Source: Sapria himalayana (taxonomy: Eukaryota; Streptophyta; Magnoliopsida; Malpighiales; Rafflesiaceae). Taken from it: a stretch of 64,000 nucleotides of DNA. The notes beneath the pieces are model-generated. The model saw nothing but the letters and a program-made list of their open reading frames with translations. It had not been told where the DNA came from and searched no databases. The position numbers and the translations under genes are program-made. Positions 1 through 13,181 of this stretch are shown in pieces. The DNA lies in NCBI GenBank assembly GCA_029783825.1, contig JAREIK010000340.1:168139-232138 (forward strand), read 5' to 3'. The first letter of the stretch is position 1; every line of letters starts with the position of its first letter.

Positions 1-147
1 TGGGATCAAGTTTATCCTTTCTATACGAACCAAGGGATATGGATAGCATGCACACCCAAAGACTTGAAAGTGAGAGTCAGTGGGTAGAGAACAAAACTTT
101 ATGAGGAGAGCGATTATCAATAAAAGGCCTTGGGATGGGAGCATTTT

Positions 148-156
148 CATAAGAGA
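148..156 (+). promoter_or_regulatory. CRTA-type mitochondrial promoter-like motif (copy A)
   Basis: The nine bases CATAAGAGA match the plant mitochondrial CRTA promoter consensus CRTAAGAGA exactly. The motif follows a short T-rich run. The corresponding site in copy B at 33,159 is identical. No gene is seen downstream, and a nine-base match can occur by chance, so this is only a candidate. Confidence 0.3.
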
Positions 157-2043
157 AGAAGGCACTAAGACCCGCTAGAAGGACTCTAAGGGAAGAAAGA
201 AGTCCTAGTGAAGTGCAATGCTGAAACTATGATCCCCTACAGAAGTCGGAATGGGATACTTCACTAAGGAAGTAGCACCGGCGGTTAACTATACATAGCC
301 TTTCAGAGTTGCGTTTGGGTATGGAATGGATAGGCCATAAGTGGCTGCCTCTCATACTACCAATTGTGTGGGCGGATCATCGCCCCTTAATTCTGGCTCC
401 ACTTCATTCGATATTAACAAGACGGCACACGCAAGACAAGATGTCAAATCAATAAGAAAACTGGCCCTTGAAAGGTGTAGATGAAGCCTTTTCCTTTTCT
501 ACCGGAAAACACTTGAAGGATATTAGGAATCAGACTATTGATCTTCTTTAGAGGGAACCGCTACTACAGCCAATATTTTAGAGCGAATGTGAGGTTCAAG
601 TACTGCCATCCTTTGTTGGTTGAGTTCGCTGTGTAATTTCAACAATGCCTTTTGAATCCGAAAAGGCCGTAGCTGCATCTTTCAAGAAAAGAAAGAATTG
701 GTGTCACGCCGATGATTAGAAGAATGTATCTTATGGCTTAGGGAAGGGTGCTTCTGCCCAGATCTATGATTGATCTAGGATTCCCCGAGACGAGACGAAC
801 TATTGATTCCCCGATAGATGTCAATGAATTATTTTCGAGACTTCAACATACATGTTTGGCAGTGGCAAAGAGTGTTTTTGAATTCCTAACATGGATACCA
901 AGGCAGCTGAGCAGTGAGAAATAGGATTACTTTGACTTTCAGTTTCTAAGCAAACTGGGGTACAATCCCTCATTCGCTCTGGCTCGTTCCAAGCTAGCGA
1001 GCGAAGTTTTGGCATGTCAAGTCTTGTCATACCTTTTCCTACTCCTGAGCTACCATGAGTTTAGAATCTTCATTGAGCTTTATCCGCTTCAATAAGGTCT
1101 GACACAAGCCTTCTTAATAGCCTTACCGGCGATGTTGGGAGGAGAAATTATAGTCGCTTCCCCCTTTGCCTATCTTCCTGCTTTGCTAGTATACCTCCTT
1201 CAAAACCATCCTTCCCGGTTAGTCTTCATAAGAACAAAGCATGGAAAGACTGTCAGTCTAATCTAACTAATAAGTAATATCCCCTCCCTAAATTGAAGCT
1301 TAGCTCAGCGATCAATAAGAGGACTCTTTCGTCAGAAATCTTATTCGTAGCTCAACGGAGACTCCACCACAAGGGCAGAGAAGTAGTTTACTTGTGAAAA
1401 CTTCACTATATACTGCTTTCTTAGCCTATCACTCTATCTCTGAGAAGTATTACTATGAGGAGGCTCTTTGCTTCTTTCGTCCCATCGACCCTCAAAAGAA
1501 GCATTCATTTACTACTTTTCTTTCTACGGATGGAAACCCTGAGGAGAAAGCACGACTTGAAAGAAATATAGCAATAAGTTCCTTGCCTGAGCCTTAGTCC
1601 GTTTTCAGTCAAGTCCTATTCTGACCGCTCTGTGTTAACGAACGATTCTAAGATTAGGAAGGAAGGTATGTTTACGATTCCGCGTATCTGCTTATATAAG
1701 AGTATATAAAGATTTAAGTGAGAATAGGAGTGGGAGTTGATTCGTCTCGGGACCCCAAGAACTACGGTTAGCTCTTTTGGAAGTGAATGAGGAATAGGGA
1801 GAATAGATCAAAGCCTATAATTACTAACAGCAAAATATTTACTAAAAAGCCCTCTTCGAAGCATAAAAAGGAAGTCTAATGTAAGGAGATTACTTGCTAA
1901 ATTATCCCTCAGGTATGAAGTGTCTAGTCTGATAGGACTGAACTACCTTCTAATCCGCTGTGAGCGTTTAGCTTGGCACTCAGAAAGAATAGGATCCTTT
2001 TTTTAGTGTTGTTGTTTAGTGATTACGCATAACCCTTTGCCTT

Positions 2044-2301
2044 TCAAAAGATGTGAGCTGTGCCAATACAGACCTTATCCCGCGAAAGCCCGGATGTACA
2101 GAAACTTTCTTGTTCACACTTATCGGCTTTCCTCTTTGGACTTCTTTTAAGTACCTTCGCCTTGGGATGGGAAAGACCTAGCGATTGCTTGGGCATATGA
2201 AGAATACTTCGAAACTGCTGGATGCGGAGATTTGATGTTGGAAATGCCACTCCTTCTACTGCTATTCCCACTTCTGGAACGAAGTGAAAACCAGCTATCA
2301 A
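2044..2301 (-). other. Unassigned 85-codon frame, also open in copy B
   Basis: This frame runs from an ATG at 2,301 to a stop at 2,044 and has an exact-length counterpart at 35,140-35,397. The two predicted proteins differ at about six residues. Most of the few nucleotide differences change an amino acid, which is not the pattern expected of a protein under selection. The composition is ordinary, with a basic C-terminal half and no clear membrane segment or motif. I do not recognise the protein. It may simply be a surviving open frame in a slowly diverging repeat. Confidence 0.15.
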
Positions 2302-5300
2302 AAAAGCTATCTCCTAATCCCTAGCCTTTGTCTGCTTTACCCTTTGACACTGTAGGTTTGAAAACAACGAACTCACCTGGACCACCGGTTTCGCCATCGA
2401 AGGAAATCCTGGACTTATGCTTTCGAATGAATAGTCTTTCTCCAATTTTGCCTACCACAGGCTAATAGTTCTCTATCCACTTCATTATTGTAATGTACCT
2501 TGGGTAAACTGAACACAAATCCCATTTAGACAAAGAAAACGACGTCGGAGTACTCCACACTATCTATTTCTCCTTTCGCTACGATCTTCATTCATTTTGA
2601 GTCTTAGAGAGAGACAGACTTGAAAAGGACTTGTGGTGTGGAGGGTAAAAGAAAGCATGAGCCTACGTAAGGGAATCTAGATGCCTATTTATGGAATATG
2701 GAATTAGATAAAAAACACTAGGCTAAAGAGTCGTATCCTCTCACACTGATGAGGACTCTCCCAATCCGGGAGAAATGATGTGATATGTGATAATATATAT
2801 ATATCTAGACTATCACGATCCCAATAGTATCTTGATTCAATTTCAATAGGAAAATATAGGCCCCAACTAAAATCAATCTGTGATTCCTAGGTAGGACTAC
2901 TTTGATGTCTTTGATTTTTCTTCTTTATTAGATAAACAGTGTCAGTCCTTTTATCAAGTGTGAAAATGCACTACTCGGGAAAGGTTTAAAATAGAGCTTA
3001 AGCTGTGTAAAATGCCCAATATAAGAAGTTATAAAGCGCAGGCCCTCCTTCAATTCAAAGTCAGTATAACTCAAGTGGTAAGCACATCTAGTCTTTCTGA
3101 AGCCTTTATCCTAATTTCTTTAATGGGATGATCCATAAGATGTTGCCCTAGATGGGAATAGGTCCATAGTGGTCTTTTGGAAAATGAGAATCTCTGACCC
3201 TAGAAGTTTTCGAGGGCAGGCACAAGTGCTGGAGCCAAGCCAGTTTCAGTCCTCAAGCAATCTAGGCAGATTGGGGTGTAAGGGAGTTTTGAAGTCAGGG
3301 TGACGGGGAGGGCAGAATACTATCATATTCTTTCTTATTCATTCATCCTTTAGGAGTTAATGGGAGAAGATTATAGGTAATGGTTGGTTACCTTGCATCC
3401 ATTGTCAACTCAGTAGGAGTGTCCTTTCAGCCAGTGGGAGAAAAGCGAATCCACTCCTATTGCAGCTGAAGTCTCTCTTGAAATGAAAAGAAATTAAAAT
3501 GCAAATTTCGTAGGAAAGATATTGTGAAAGCCGGCGAGGCTAGTGGGAAAGTAAGCAAAGTAAAGGTCGGTAGGATCGGACAAAGGAAAGTAAATTTCAA
3601 AAGGACCTTTCCAGGCTGAGATCCAGTTTCAATTGTAGTGTAAGTTGGAGAAAAAAAGACAGTTCCCTACTTTTGCGAGTCACATTGTCCCTCTTCGCTT
3701 TGCTCGAGTCACTTCGTCCCTATCAATGTTTGTATACAAAGGTGAAATGAGGTCAAAGTGATAGGGTTGGGGAAAGGAAGGAGTATGACTTCAGAGGTTG
3801 GTAAATCACTGTGGGAAAGCTCCTCGTTTGAGAGTGCGCCATCTCCCTCATTTCCAGAAAGCTATTGAGCGTATGTATTGCCTGATACTTTGGTTGAACA
3901 TCCGCCTGTAGAAGGCATCTGGTTTGAAGACGTGTTCCAAAACCACTAATCATCAGAATATGCAATTACCCGATCAGAATATACAAAACTTGATCCGGAA
4001 AGAATGTCATTAATAGGCAAAAAAGCTTGGTGCTCGTTGTTCACCATTTGCTGTTACACATGGGCGAGACAATAAAAGCCTCCTCTAGAGTGAGAACTAC
4101 ACTTGCATTAGTGGAGGCGATTAAATATACAGTCCACACTCTTGTCTACTAAGCGAATCAAGGTTTTTCAAAACAAGTTACTCCTATCGACTGAAAGTTT
4201 CCTACTGCGAGCTCGAGCAGAAGGAACAGCCAAAGGCTAAAAAAGCCCTACTTCTTCCAGCAAGGTCATCCAATTGGAAAAACCTGACTGAACGTGAGGA
4301 TGTTATGTCGACTTAATCCGTGGTTGAATATGTTATGTCGGCTTAGCCAGAAGTTGAAGATTTCGATTGCTCTAAAAAAAGGCGAGCTGGGCTCAGGAGC
4401 CGCTCAAGGGAAGAAGGATTTCGGGATTCAACCTGTTGTGATGAATTAGTCCTCCTACTCAAAGTTGTCATCAACCACTTTCCGTTTTGGATCTGTGTCA
4501 ACAGCATTAGCATTTTCTTATCACTACGCTGTCTGTGAAGAAAGAAGCTAGGCAGCTTTCATTGTATTGCCACGACACTTGCTTTTAAAACCTTGGGTTT
4601 GAGAGTCTTTACCTGCTGATCAGATAAATACCTAACCGCACCGTGGGAGGTGTAAAATAGATGTTTAAAGGTCTCTAGTTGCCTCTAAGCCCGTTTCACT
4701 CTTTTTCTACAATCACTGGCGTAACATAATTGGCAGATGCCCTTGCTGCAGATTCGTCTGGTCATTGAGATTTGCCTCATTTGCTCTCCCATTCGAAACC
4801 AGGCGGTTAGACTTTCTACCCATCATCCCGCCCATCTCTAGTAAACGGCCGAACTGGATTACTATACAAACACAAAAACAATTTGACCGTTTGCAGATTC
4901 TGCCTCGCGGAGTGGTTTTGTATCAAAGTCTACTAGCCCCGATGCCTATCCTCAAAGTAATAAGGCAGGCCGAAGTGATAAACTAATACATTGACCCTTT
5001 CTTTTTTGGAGTTTGGGTCTATTACTAGGCTTGGGCCAGGTCTACCATTGAACCAATTCCTCTTTTCGCTTCCGTTACAACCGGAGGTCTTCCGCTTTAG
5101 TTGTGTCGCAGCATATACTTCCCCGCCCTAACACAAGAAAATAAGTGCACTTCCTAACGATTCTAATCAGGCAAGCTCTTTCCTATTGTTATTGATAGAG
5201 ATTCAAGTGCGTAAAACACCTCTTCAAGAGAAGACCCTAAGTAGCTGGATTCTCTCAGAAGCTATTTACGCACTTTCAGATCCTTCGCCATAGAAAAAAT

Positions 5301-6569
5301 CTATCAGTCTGGGTCCTACCTTAGCCTTTAGAGCCTGACTTTAAACTTTAAAAGCGCGCTAAGCGATTATATACCTTGAAATAGGTAGTTTTCTCGCTAA
5401 CGCTAGGAGCTTTGCTTTGGCCCACCCATTAACACGCAAGAAAGTTAAAACAAGAAGTTCTGAGCTAGTAGCTGAGTCTCCCCCACAAGCTTATACAGCG
5501 GATTTATCACCGGAAAGGTGCTTTAGAACATATTATTAGGGCCGATACCTGGATAACCTTAGTTCAGATGGAAATAGATATCCTCTAAGAGCCCTTGATT
5601 GCCCTACTTACTGTAAAAATTCCTGTTTTTTCAGAGGTTCCTGTTGGGCTCTGTGAGTAAACACAATAATAATAAATAAAGGGAAGTGCACCGAGAAAGC
5701 CACCGGAGATGCTGGTTCAATTCCAGCTTGTTAATCAAAGGGGAGGTGCACCGACCGGAAGTGAAGAGCCAAAAAGCAATGATTTCCAGGTCTAGGAAAT
5801 AGATTTTACGGGGAATCAGCAGCAACTACTATTATCCGCTCTTAGGTTGTTGCTCTATCTATTCTCTTAGTGGAATAGCTACACTTCCTATAGGAACAAC
5901 TAACTACCTAGATGCATGTCTTGATCGATCTAATCTATTCTTACCTTTCCTTGCTTAGCTTGCTCCTTTGTTCTTTGCTACTGCAAAGATTCGGTTAACT
6001 ATTCGGAATTTCTTCATGGAATGAAATAGAAATCATTCTTCCTTCCCGCATGGAGATCCATTGTAGCCTCCTTTCGTCAGGAAGGACGGTCTGCCCCAGA
6101 ACCAATAGGAGCAGAAGGCATATTTCCATGCAGCACCGAACTTTAAGGGAGAGGTTCTTCACGAAGAATAGTTGGCAGGCCCCCGGACTATAGGACAGCA
6201 AAAGTCAAAGTGGTTCGATTGATTTCCGAATCCTTTTGCTTGTGAGCTCCATTCCACATTTAGGTCAGATGACCTTGCCCAAATGAACGTGAACGATCTT
6301 GATCCTCGGTCCAAGTTTTATGTTTTAGCTTCCAGTGTATAATCATCATAGGAGGGCTCTTAGTCTTGGTAGCCTGTAGAAATAACAAAATTCCAGGTAA
6401 GCCCTAGTTTTTCTTTTGATATCCGTAGGTAGGGAAAATCAATAGAAGAGGAATGGGCTAAGTGGAAGAATCATATGATCTCGGAGATGGTTATCTTATT
6501 CAATTAGAGAGACCCGCCTGCAATACTAAAGTTGTCCCATTTCTTTAGCAAGTCACTCAGTCTCAGTTT

Positions 6570-6609
6570 GGCTGTCATCGACGATTAATCGTCGATCGAG
6601 ATGGCAGCC
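6570..6609. repeat. Long hairpin with an 18-base perfect palindrome
   Basis: The core at 6,578-6,595, tcgacgattaatcgtcga, is a perfect 18-base palindrome. It is flanked by arms ggctgtcat and atggcagcc, which pair with one mismatch, so the whole 40-base stretch can fold into a hairpin or cruciform. The matching site in copy B (39,729-39,768) has lost most of the core pairing. In mitochondria such hairpins can stabilise transcript ends, but no gene is adjacent. Confidence 0.7.
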
Positions 6610-7350
6610 AGGATTGTGAATTCGTCACGATTCAATTCGAATCCAGATAACTAATTGGGGACACATCAGTAGCACATAGTACGAAATGTAGCCCTCCTCT
6701 CGTAATGGAAACACCCCGCTATATAAGGCCGACCACCTCACCTGGCCCGCCTACGCTCGTTGGTTCGTGAAAGCCCACCCTACCCTGAGCCCCTTCACAC
6801 ACAGAACTTTGATATTCACCTTTCTTATCTTCTTTCCATTCAAAGGGCGTTGGCTGGAGTCTTTGGTATAATATCTGCTGCATGCGGTGCGGCCTTTTTA
6901 GTACAGTCAGGCGAAACCTACGTGCCCCTTGTGATGTGTCGATGTAGTACTTATGGAGAGAAGATGACCTCTCTGAGGCAAATAATTTGCTTCTTTCTGG
7001 CGGGCGGGTCTTTTATCTTCTAAAAGGTGTCGGCAGAGTTTTTGAGTATGTCTTCTATGTATATCAGGACACTTGTTGATGGCTGTGAAAGAGCAACTTC
7101 GAGTCTATTCGAGTGTCTTAGGGTGTTGGAGAGACCATGTGGTGACGTCGCCATTATGATCATTTTGAGTTGGTAGCTGATATGCTGGCACTCTAGAGAG
7201 AAGAATCCTCGAGCCTTTATATAGGTCTTGACCACGTTGACTATTCTGGCTGGAGAGCTAGTCGAGTCGGACGGCGAGTCTGAGCCTCAGTGAGGCGCTT
7301 GTCAGTCTTATGGCGGACTAGTGCAGGATAGCGGGTCCACCGGAGAGCTT

Positions 7351-7495
7351 CGTTTGTCGTCTTATGCTTAAGGATGATTTGGTCCTAATCGTAGACCACC
7401 CTTGCTTGCCATAGCTATAGAAGCCAGTGGCTGGAAGCTTTTTTTCTGTAAGACGGCTTCGGCTTCTCTTTGGCGTAGCTGAGAGTTCTCCTACC
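7351..7495. other. Segment present only in copy A
   Basis: Copy A has about 145 bases between gagagctt and the shared sequence gagaataaaaagg. In copy B the flanks are almost joined at about 40,508. The segment has no recognisable content. It is either an insertion in A or a deletion from B. Confidence 0.6.
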
Positions 7496-9199
7496 TTTTC
7501 ATGAGAATAAAAAGGTTAGCAAAGCTGCATGCAACTCGTTCAGGAGCATTTCATTCAGCTCATTTGTTTTTAATTGGTCTCTGATTGGGGGAAGGCCTGT
7601 GTTGGCTGTTCCAGGTAATTCGTTTTAGTTGTTTGCTGACACGCTCTGTTTGCATTCAGGCCTCTTGTGCGTGCCATTGAATGATTCTGAAGGCTGCTTC
7701 TTAATTCTACAACTCGGGACTTGTTGTTGTTTTGTTTTTTCTAGAGTCACTTCTCTTTCTCAAAGTGAGACTTGGATTGGAGTTGAGAGGTTCCTTCCAA
7801 TATAATATCCCTTTTCACATCAAAATGGAGGGAAGGCTCGGCTCCTAGGAGGCTATTATGAGCTAGACTTCTGAGATATATAGCAGGTTTGTTATTGCCC
7901 GAGCATTGTTCATCACTTCAACCTGCTTTGTGGTGGGTGGCTAGAGTGGTGCAATGGTTGTCCATTTAGTATAAAACTTCTTTCAAACTTCTTCTTTGTG
8001 CATCATGCTTTGAGTGTCACGGCTTGTTCTCCTCTCTTTTCTACGAAATTCTTTTTTTTTTAGGATCTTGGGCCGAATGCTTTTTTGGGTCTCAAGCCTT
8101 CCGATGGTTGGTACCTTGCTGCTTGACTTCCTTAGCATCATATCCTTAAGTCATTCTATTTCTTTTTGTTGAGGGCAGCTGAAAGGGCTGCGACTATTTG
8201 GGTACTTCAGTTTTAGGGGTTCAGACAGGCTGGTGTGTCTTGTGATGAGCTACTTTGTTTGTCTTGTGTTGTCGAAGCCGAGATAGTCATCATTGCCGCT
8301 GACTGAAGGCATGCTGTGAGAGCTTTTCTTAGCAGCTTTCCATTCTATGATTCTGAAGAATTATTGGGCAAGTATAGAAGAAAAATAAGAGTATAGAGGC
8401 TGTTCGTTCCTTTCCTATAAGACTCTGTATCTAGTCGTAGCTCTGCCTCTCTCTTCCTTCTCTAAGGGTTGCTGAGAAAAGCCCGTGAGAGTTCTATGTG
8501 GTGATGGAGTGGTCCAGCACGCTTCACAGCATTGATCTCTGATGGTTGGCGAATGCAGCTTTAGAAGCTGTTAAGTTATCGGCCGATCTGGTGGTAGAAA
8601 ATTGGGTTCGCTTTTTCATAATTCATTTTGATTTCGGCGGGTCACCTGATCAATATTCGGGTGTATTCTACCGGTGAGAAGAAACGAAAGCTTTTTCTTC
8701 TCTTCATATTAGTAAGAGATTGGTTCTTCCCTTGGCGGATAGCGTGAGAAAGGGTTTTTGTCCGGCGAATGGCTTTTCGAAAGAGAGAGTAACGAATTCT
8801 TCATCAGAAGGAGACTGGAGGTTATTCAAGCCGAGTTTTTCAGACTTTAGGAACGGAACTGAATATGAAGGGAGAGCGGTCTTGAGAAGGAAGCATTCAT
8901 TTCTCAGCTTTTTTTTACTCTCCATGCTATACTGGGAAAAACAGGAAGGACCGGGTCTGCTTTGGATCTTTCATATTCATCTTCGATAGCTCCATGTGGT
9001 GGACTTTCAAAATCATTCCAGATTCTGGTTTTTTTTCATTCTCACTTTTTTATTTAAAAGAAAATGGAGATCGTTGAAAAAAGAGTTCTCACGAAGTATT
9101 CTTTATTTATAAGTGCAACCATGACATATCACATGGCTATCCGCCTGGCCGGCCGCCTCGTAGCTGAAAAATTGATGTTGCAAACATGGTGAAGCACTA

Positions 9200-9677
9200 T
9201 TGCCCCGCGCTATACTATCTAATCTAATGCATTCAATTCCTCCTCAATTGTCAGTGAATCAAAAAAGATTGCGTGTTGCTAAGCGGGGCGGAAAGGATCT
9301 TAGCCAATGGTTACCGGCTTTCAAAAAGCACCTTTTGGCTCAATCAAATCTATTGCTTGAAGAGCAGATACAAGACACTCTGATTTATGCAATGAAAGAA
9401 TTCTCGATTCGATCCACTTTTTCGAACCACTTTGAAACCAAACTCTGATCGATTAGCTAGCTCTCGACCTCCAGCTGCGCTAGAAGAAAGTGGAGTGATT
9501 CCCCTTTTCCACAATCTGTATGCCTGTACCGCTGAGTTCCACGAACGAAGGGAAAGAAAGGCAGGTTCAGGGGATGTAAACAGTCCGAGCCCCAGGGTCA
9601 TAAAAGGCTTTAAAAGGTCTCTCCATTTAAATATTTATTATGTGCAGGACCTTCCGCTTTCACACTTGAGCAAATAA
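9200..9677 (+). other. Two overlapping unassigned frames, kept in both copies
   Basis: Two plus-strand frames overlap here: 82 codons at 9,200-9,448 and 81 codons at 9,432-9,677, in different phases. Copy B has frames of identical length at 42,213-42,461 and 42,445-42,690. The first is rich in basic and Gln/Leu residues and could be a soluble helical fragment. The second has no obvious motif. I do not recognise either. They could be two halves of one frameshifted ancestral gene, but nothing in the sequence proves it. Confidence 0.2.
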
Positions 9678-10621
9678 ATTATATATAGCTATATATATAG
9701 CTATCTACTTAGTAGGTCTATGGCCTGCCCCCGCAACAAGTACTAGCGTATAGCATAACCAAATAGAAATGTGGCTGGGCTCAGAAAGAATGGATGAGTT
9801 CTTTTACGGGCTTGGTCATAAACTCCTTGCCGTTGAGGTAATGACTGAAGGAGTGAATGAGGGGAGTAGAAGGACTGAGCCATGTCAGTTGAGGGCTAAC
9901 CATAAGAATGGGGTAGGGAAATGGATAAGATTCCATGAGAGGAGAGAGCTAATCGGAATAAGTGAGACGTTCCATTTGAGGCAGATCCTCTTCTTCTCAT
10001 CATATGAAAGCTGCAAAGAAACAGCGGACTCAAAAGTTCAATAGAGCTTAAAGTAAAAGCACACTTCTCCGACCAGAAAGGAAGACTTCGGGGATCTCTC
10101 TATCTACTTTGTGTGAATTGAGTGCTCCGGAATGATGAATCTCTTAGCGCGCCCTAGCTCTAATGATGAATCACTTAACGTAAACACCCAACAGCTCAAA
10201 TTTCGCATCCTGCTAAGACCTTCTTCCCAGGAGTGAGGGGGGAGCTAGGGGCATAGCTTAGCAGCAAGATTCTCAGCTGCACTTTGGGAGTGAATGAATT
10301 GGCATTTATGCAAAGCGAGAAGTACCCCCACATTCAAAAACATCAATAGCAGCTGCTGGAGGTGAGTGAAAGTAAGCTTATCGTGCTAAGAGAGGATTCC
10401 TCCATGTACCCATCGTCAGGATTAGGCAAGCCGGGCCAGATCGTATAGGGATCCTGTTAGAAAGTGGTAACGATCTAGAAAAACAGCCTTAGAGGTACCG
10501 GTTGATCACAATCCTAAGTTTCAGGAAAAAAGAGCTGCTCCCCACACCCCAGATGAGCAGGATGAAGATACAGAGTAGTGAATCTACCACACCTATGGCC
10601 TTTCTTTAAAAAAAGTGGTTC

Positions 10622-10939
10622 ATGCGAGATATGGGATACAGAAGTACTCTTCATTACGGTGCCGGGGAGTCATGTGACTCAAGTACAGAGAACAAAAGTA
10701 TTGTCAATGAGCATCCTGCTTCACCAAGAAATTGGTACCCTGTGAAACTCCTGATTTTACAAATCAAAGTGACGAATCCAACTCTAGACAGTATGACTCA
10801 AACTGTACTGAACCTATATCACTTAGCTTTTATTGCGACATTCCTTGATATGACACTCATTTTAATGAAAGCAAACTGTCACTTGAGCAGCGACCCAACA
10901 GCAAACAAACAAATGGGGGATTCGAGTTATTCTTCCTAA
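10622..10939 (+). other. Unassigned 105-codon frame, open in both copies
   Basis: A 105-residue frame begins at an ATG at 10,622 and ends at 10,939. Its counterpart at 46,070-46,387 is the same length. By eye the two proteins differ at about fourteen positions, including charge changes, so the substitutions look unconstrained. There is a moderately hydrophobic stretch around residues 65-85 and a serine-rich end. I do not recognise a family. It is more likely a chance frame than a gene. Confidence 0.15.
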
Positions 10940-13181
10940 CATCCAGGAAGAGAATGTTTTGGACTAGAGAGAGGATCAGAAAGAAGTCAAATCCAGCCAA
11001 AGACTTTCATGTCTAAAGCTCACTACTTACTTGAGTTAGAAGTACCTAGTTAGCTATGTCGACCTCTTTAATGACATGAAACTAAAGGCTATTGTAAAGT
11101 GTATTCTTTGAATTTCTGATACCTTGAGTACCGTACCCCTTCACCTAATGCTCGGGATGCAATCCGTTGTGTTCCTGACAACGTGACATGACAATCAATA
11201 TTGCATGTTGTGGGCCGTGCTCGAAAAGGGAGGATTGGGGGCTGACCACCAGTTTTTCTACCGGTGCTCCCACTAAAGCAATTGTAGAAGCTGAGAGCTA
11301 CTGGTGCAGATCCTAAATGAAATGATTGTCCAGTGTTATTATTGTTCAAAATGCTCTCTCGAGCTTAACGAATGGATCTATCTTTGTACTGGGTTGGGTT
11401 CTCTTTGTTATGATGAAATCGTCGACTTTACAAGAGAATGACTGGATTGTGTGCTCCTAGAATAGAGAAGGATCGATGTAATCGAGTTGGCTGTAGACAA
11501 GGATCATAGTTGGAATCGGACCATAGACTTACCAGAAAACCTGCCTTCTGTGGTGAACCAGAAAAAAGCCCTTGTGCCTTGTATTTGGTGAATCTGAATG
11601 GGCCCTACAAAGCCCCCGGATACAACGCTTTGAGCTAGTATAAGTGCTCGATACAGAAGTAGATTCCTCTCAAATTGCTTGGGGAAACTTGATTGAAATG
11701 CTTTGGATAACCAAGAGGCGGTAGAAGCACCCCGGGATAACGGAACCAAGACTCGTTTTCCAGTTAGGGCTGCGCCCTTTCGTACAGACCGAGATACGAA
11801 AGAATAAAGCTCCTGGCTAGGAATTCAATGCATGATCCGAGAAAAGAATCAAAGAAAAAAGAGGCTTTGATCAACGGATCGTGTCACCTCTGCATTTATG
11901 CTGCTAACCACTACTGAGTAAACGACTGTACTAGCTAAATATGTAAATATGAAAGAAAACGCTGCTATCCAATAAAATGTCTTTCTCACGAACCCTATTC
12001 GGTTAAGTCCCGCCTCTTGCCAATGCTCGCCGAGACAGGACTGGGGACTTCACATCAGCTTTGTACAACAACGAGACAAAGACCGATGCATGCTATCACC
12101 CGTGCCCCCAAGATAGAGGATCTCCTATTCTCACAAATTGTAGAATGTGTGCTATTGGCTGGTGAGTTGGTTAGTCGACTTCGTCTGTTCATCAGCGGGA
12201 AGGAAAGATGCTTTCAAAGAGGGCGGTTATAGTAGCTTTCAAAAGTTCTGGCTGGTCCACTGACGAATAGAGTAAAGTGCGGTCGGTTCCATAACAAACA
12301 TAAACATAGCTGATCCAGTCAAGTCAAGCGAAGCCGTACCGCCAAGCCATTCAGGTGAAAGAAAGGACTGAACTGAGGCTCCGTCTCCGAGTGACTGACT
12401 ACTATCGAATCTAGAAAGAAGTCTAGGGGGAATAACAGGGTAGTCCTCGATGTTAAAGGTTGAGCCGGATAAGGTTCAATGAAATGGACTTGAAACTGTG
12501 TGTGTATCTACCGTCCTTTAGAATGTAACAAATATAGGAAGTGAAGGTGAAATCCTGGACGTCACTCTTATTGGATAGTCGTTCGATAAGTGAAATCCTG
12601 TATATTGAAGATTGAAGCTTGCTCGTGCGGCACTCATATAGGAAGTTCAGGAGAAACTGCTTGTTATGTTATAGGATAGCGAGCCACGAAATGGATCATA
12701 TTAGGCCACGTGATAAGCTAATCAACTCATTTGTGAATGATAAATTGGTTCCGTATTGATAGTGGAAGGTTCTTTCTTTAGGAAAGAGATGGACTTTCTT
12801 TTCTAGTCAGGGTAGCCCTCTTATGCTTGCACTAATTTGTTCCTCTTTCCGTTCAGTAGGGCTTTCAAGCCCTGCCCGTGTGCTTTACCCGTAGGTAAAT
12901 GAAATGTTCATTCTTAGCTTTCTTCTACGCCCTGGAATTCACTTCTAACAGAATTAATATTCTAGTAGCTCACTTCCTGGAGTGAGGAGTTCATTAGCTC
13001 ATTAAGAAGGAGGAGTAGCGATTTTAGCTCATCTCGATTGGAGTGAGGAGTTCCTGATCAAGTGAAAATCGAACGGGCCATTTGTTAGAAGTATCAGGCT
13101 AAGTCCGAAAGTGGCGAGATAGCTCAAGTAGAAAGAATAGAGAGTACGATTTAGTCAAGCTCATGAACTATTTCCTCTGAT

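Noticed and set aside
5700..5760. Complete tRNA at the T-arm-like hairpin
   Set aside because: No consistent acceptor stem, D arm or anticodon arm could be paired upstream in either copy.
12423..12442. Sequence resembling a homing endonuclease site (tagggggaataacagggtag, compared with the I-SceI site), also at the border of the B insert near 49,905
   Set aside because: It has two extra bases in the middle and a different end compared with the known site. No homing endonuclease or matching group I intron is present. Coincidence is likely, though its position at an insert border is noted.
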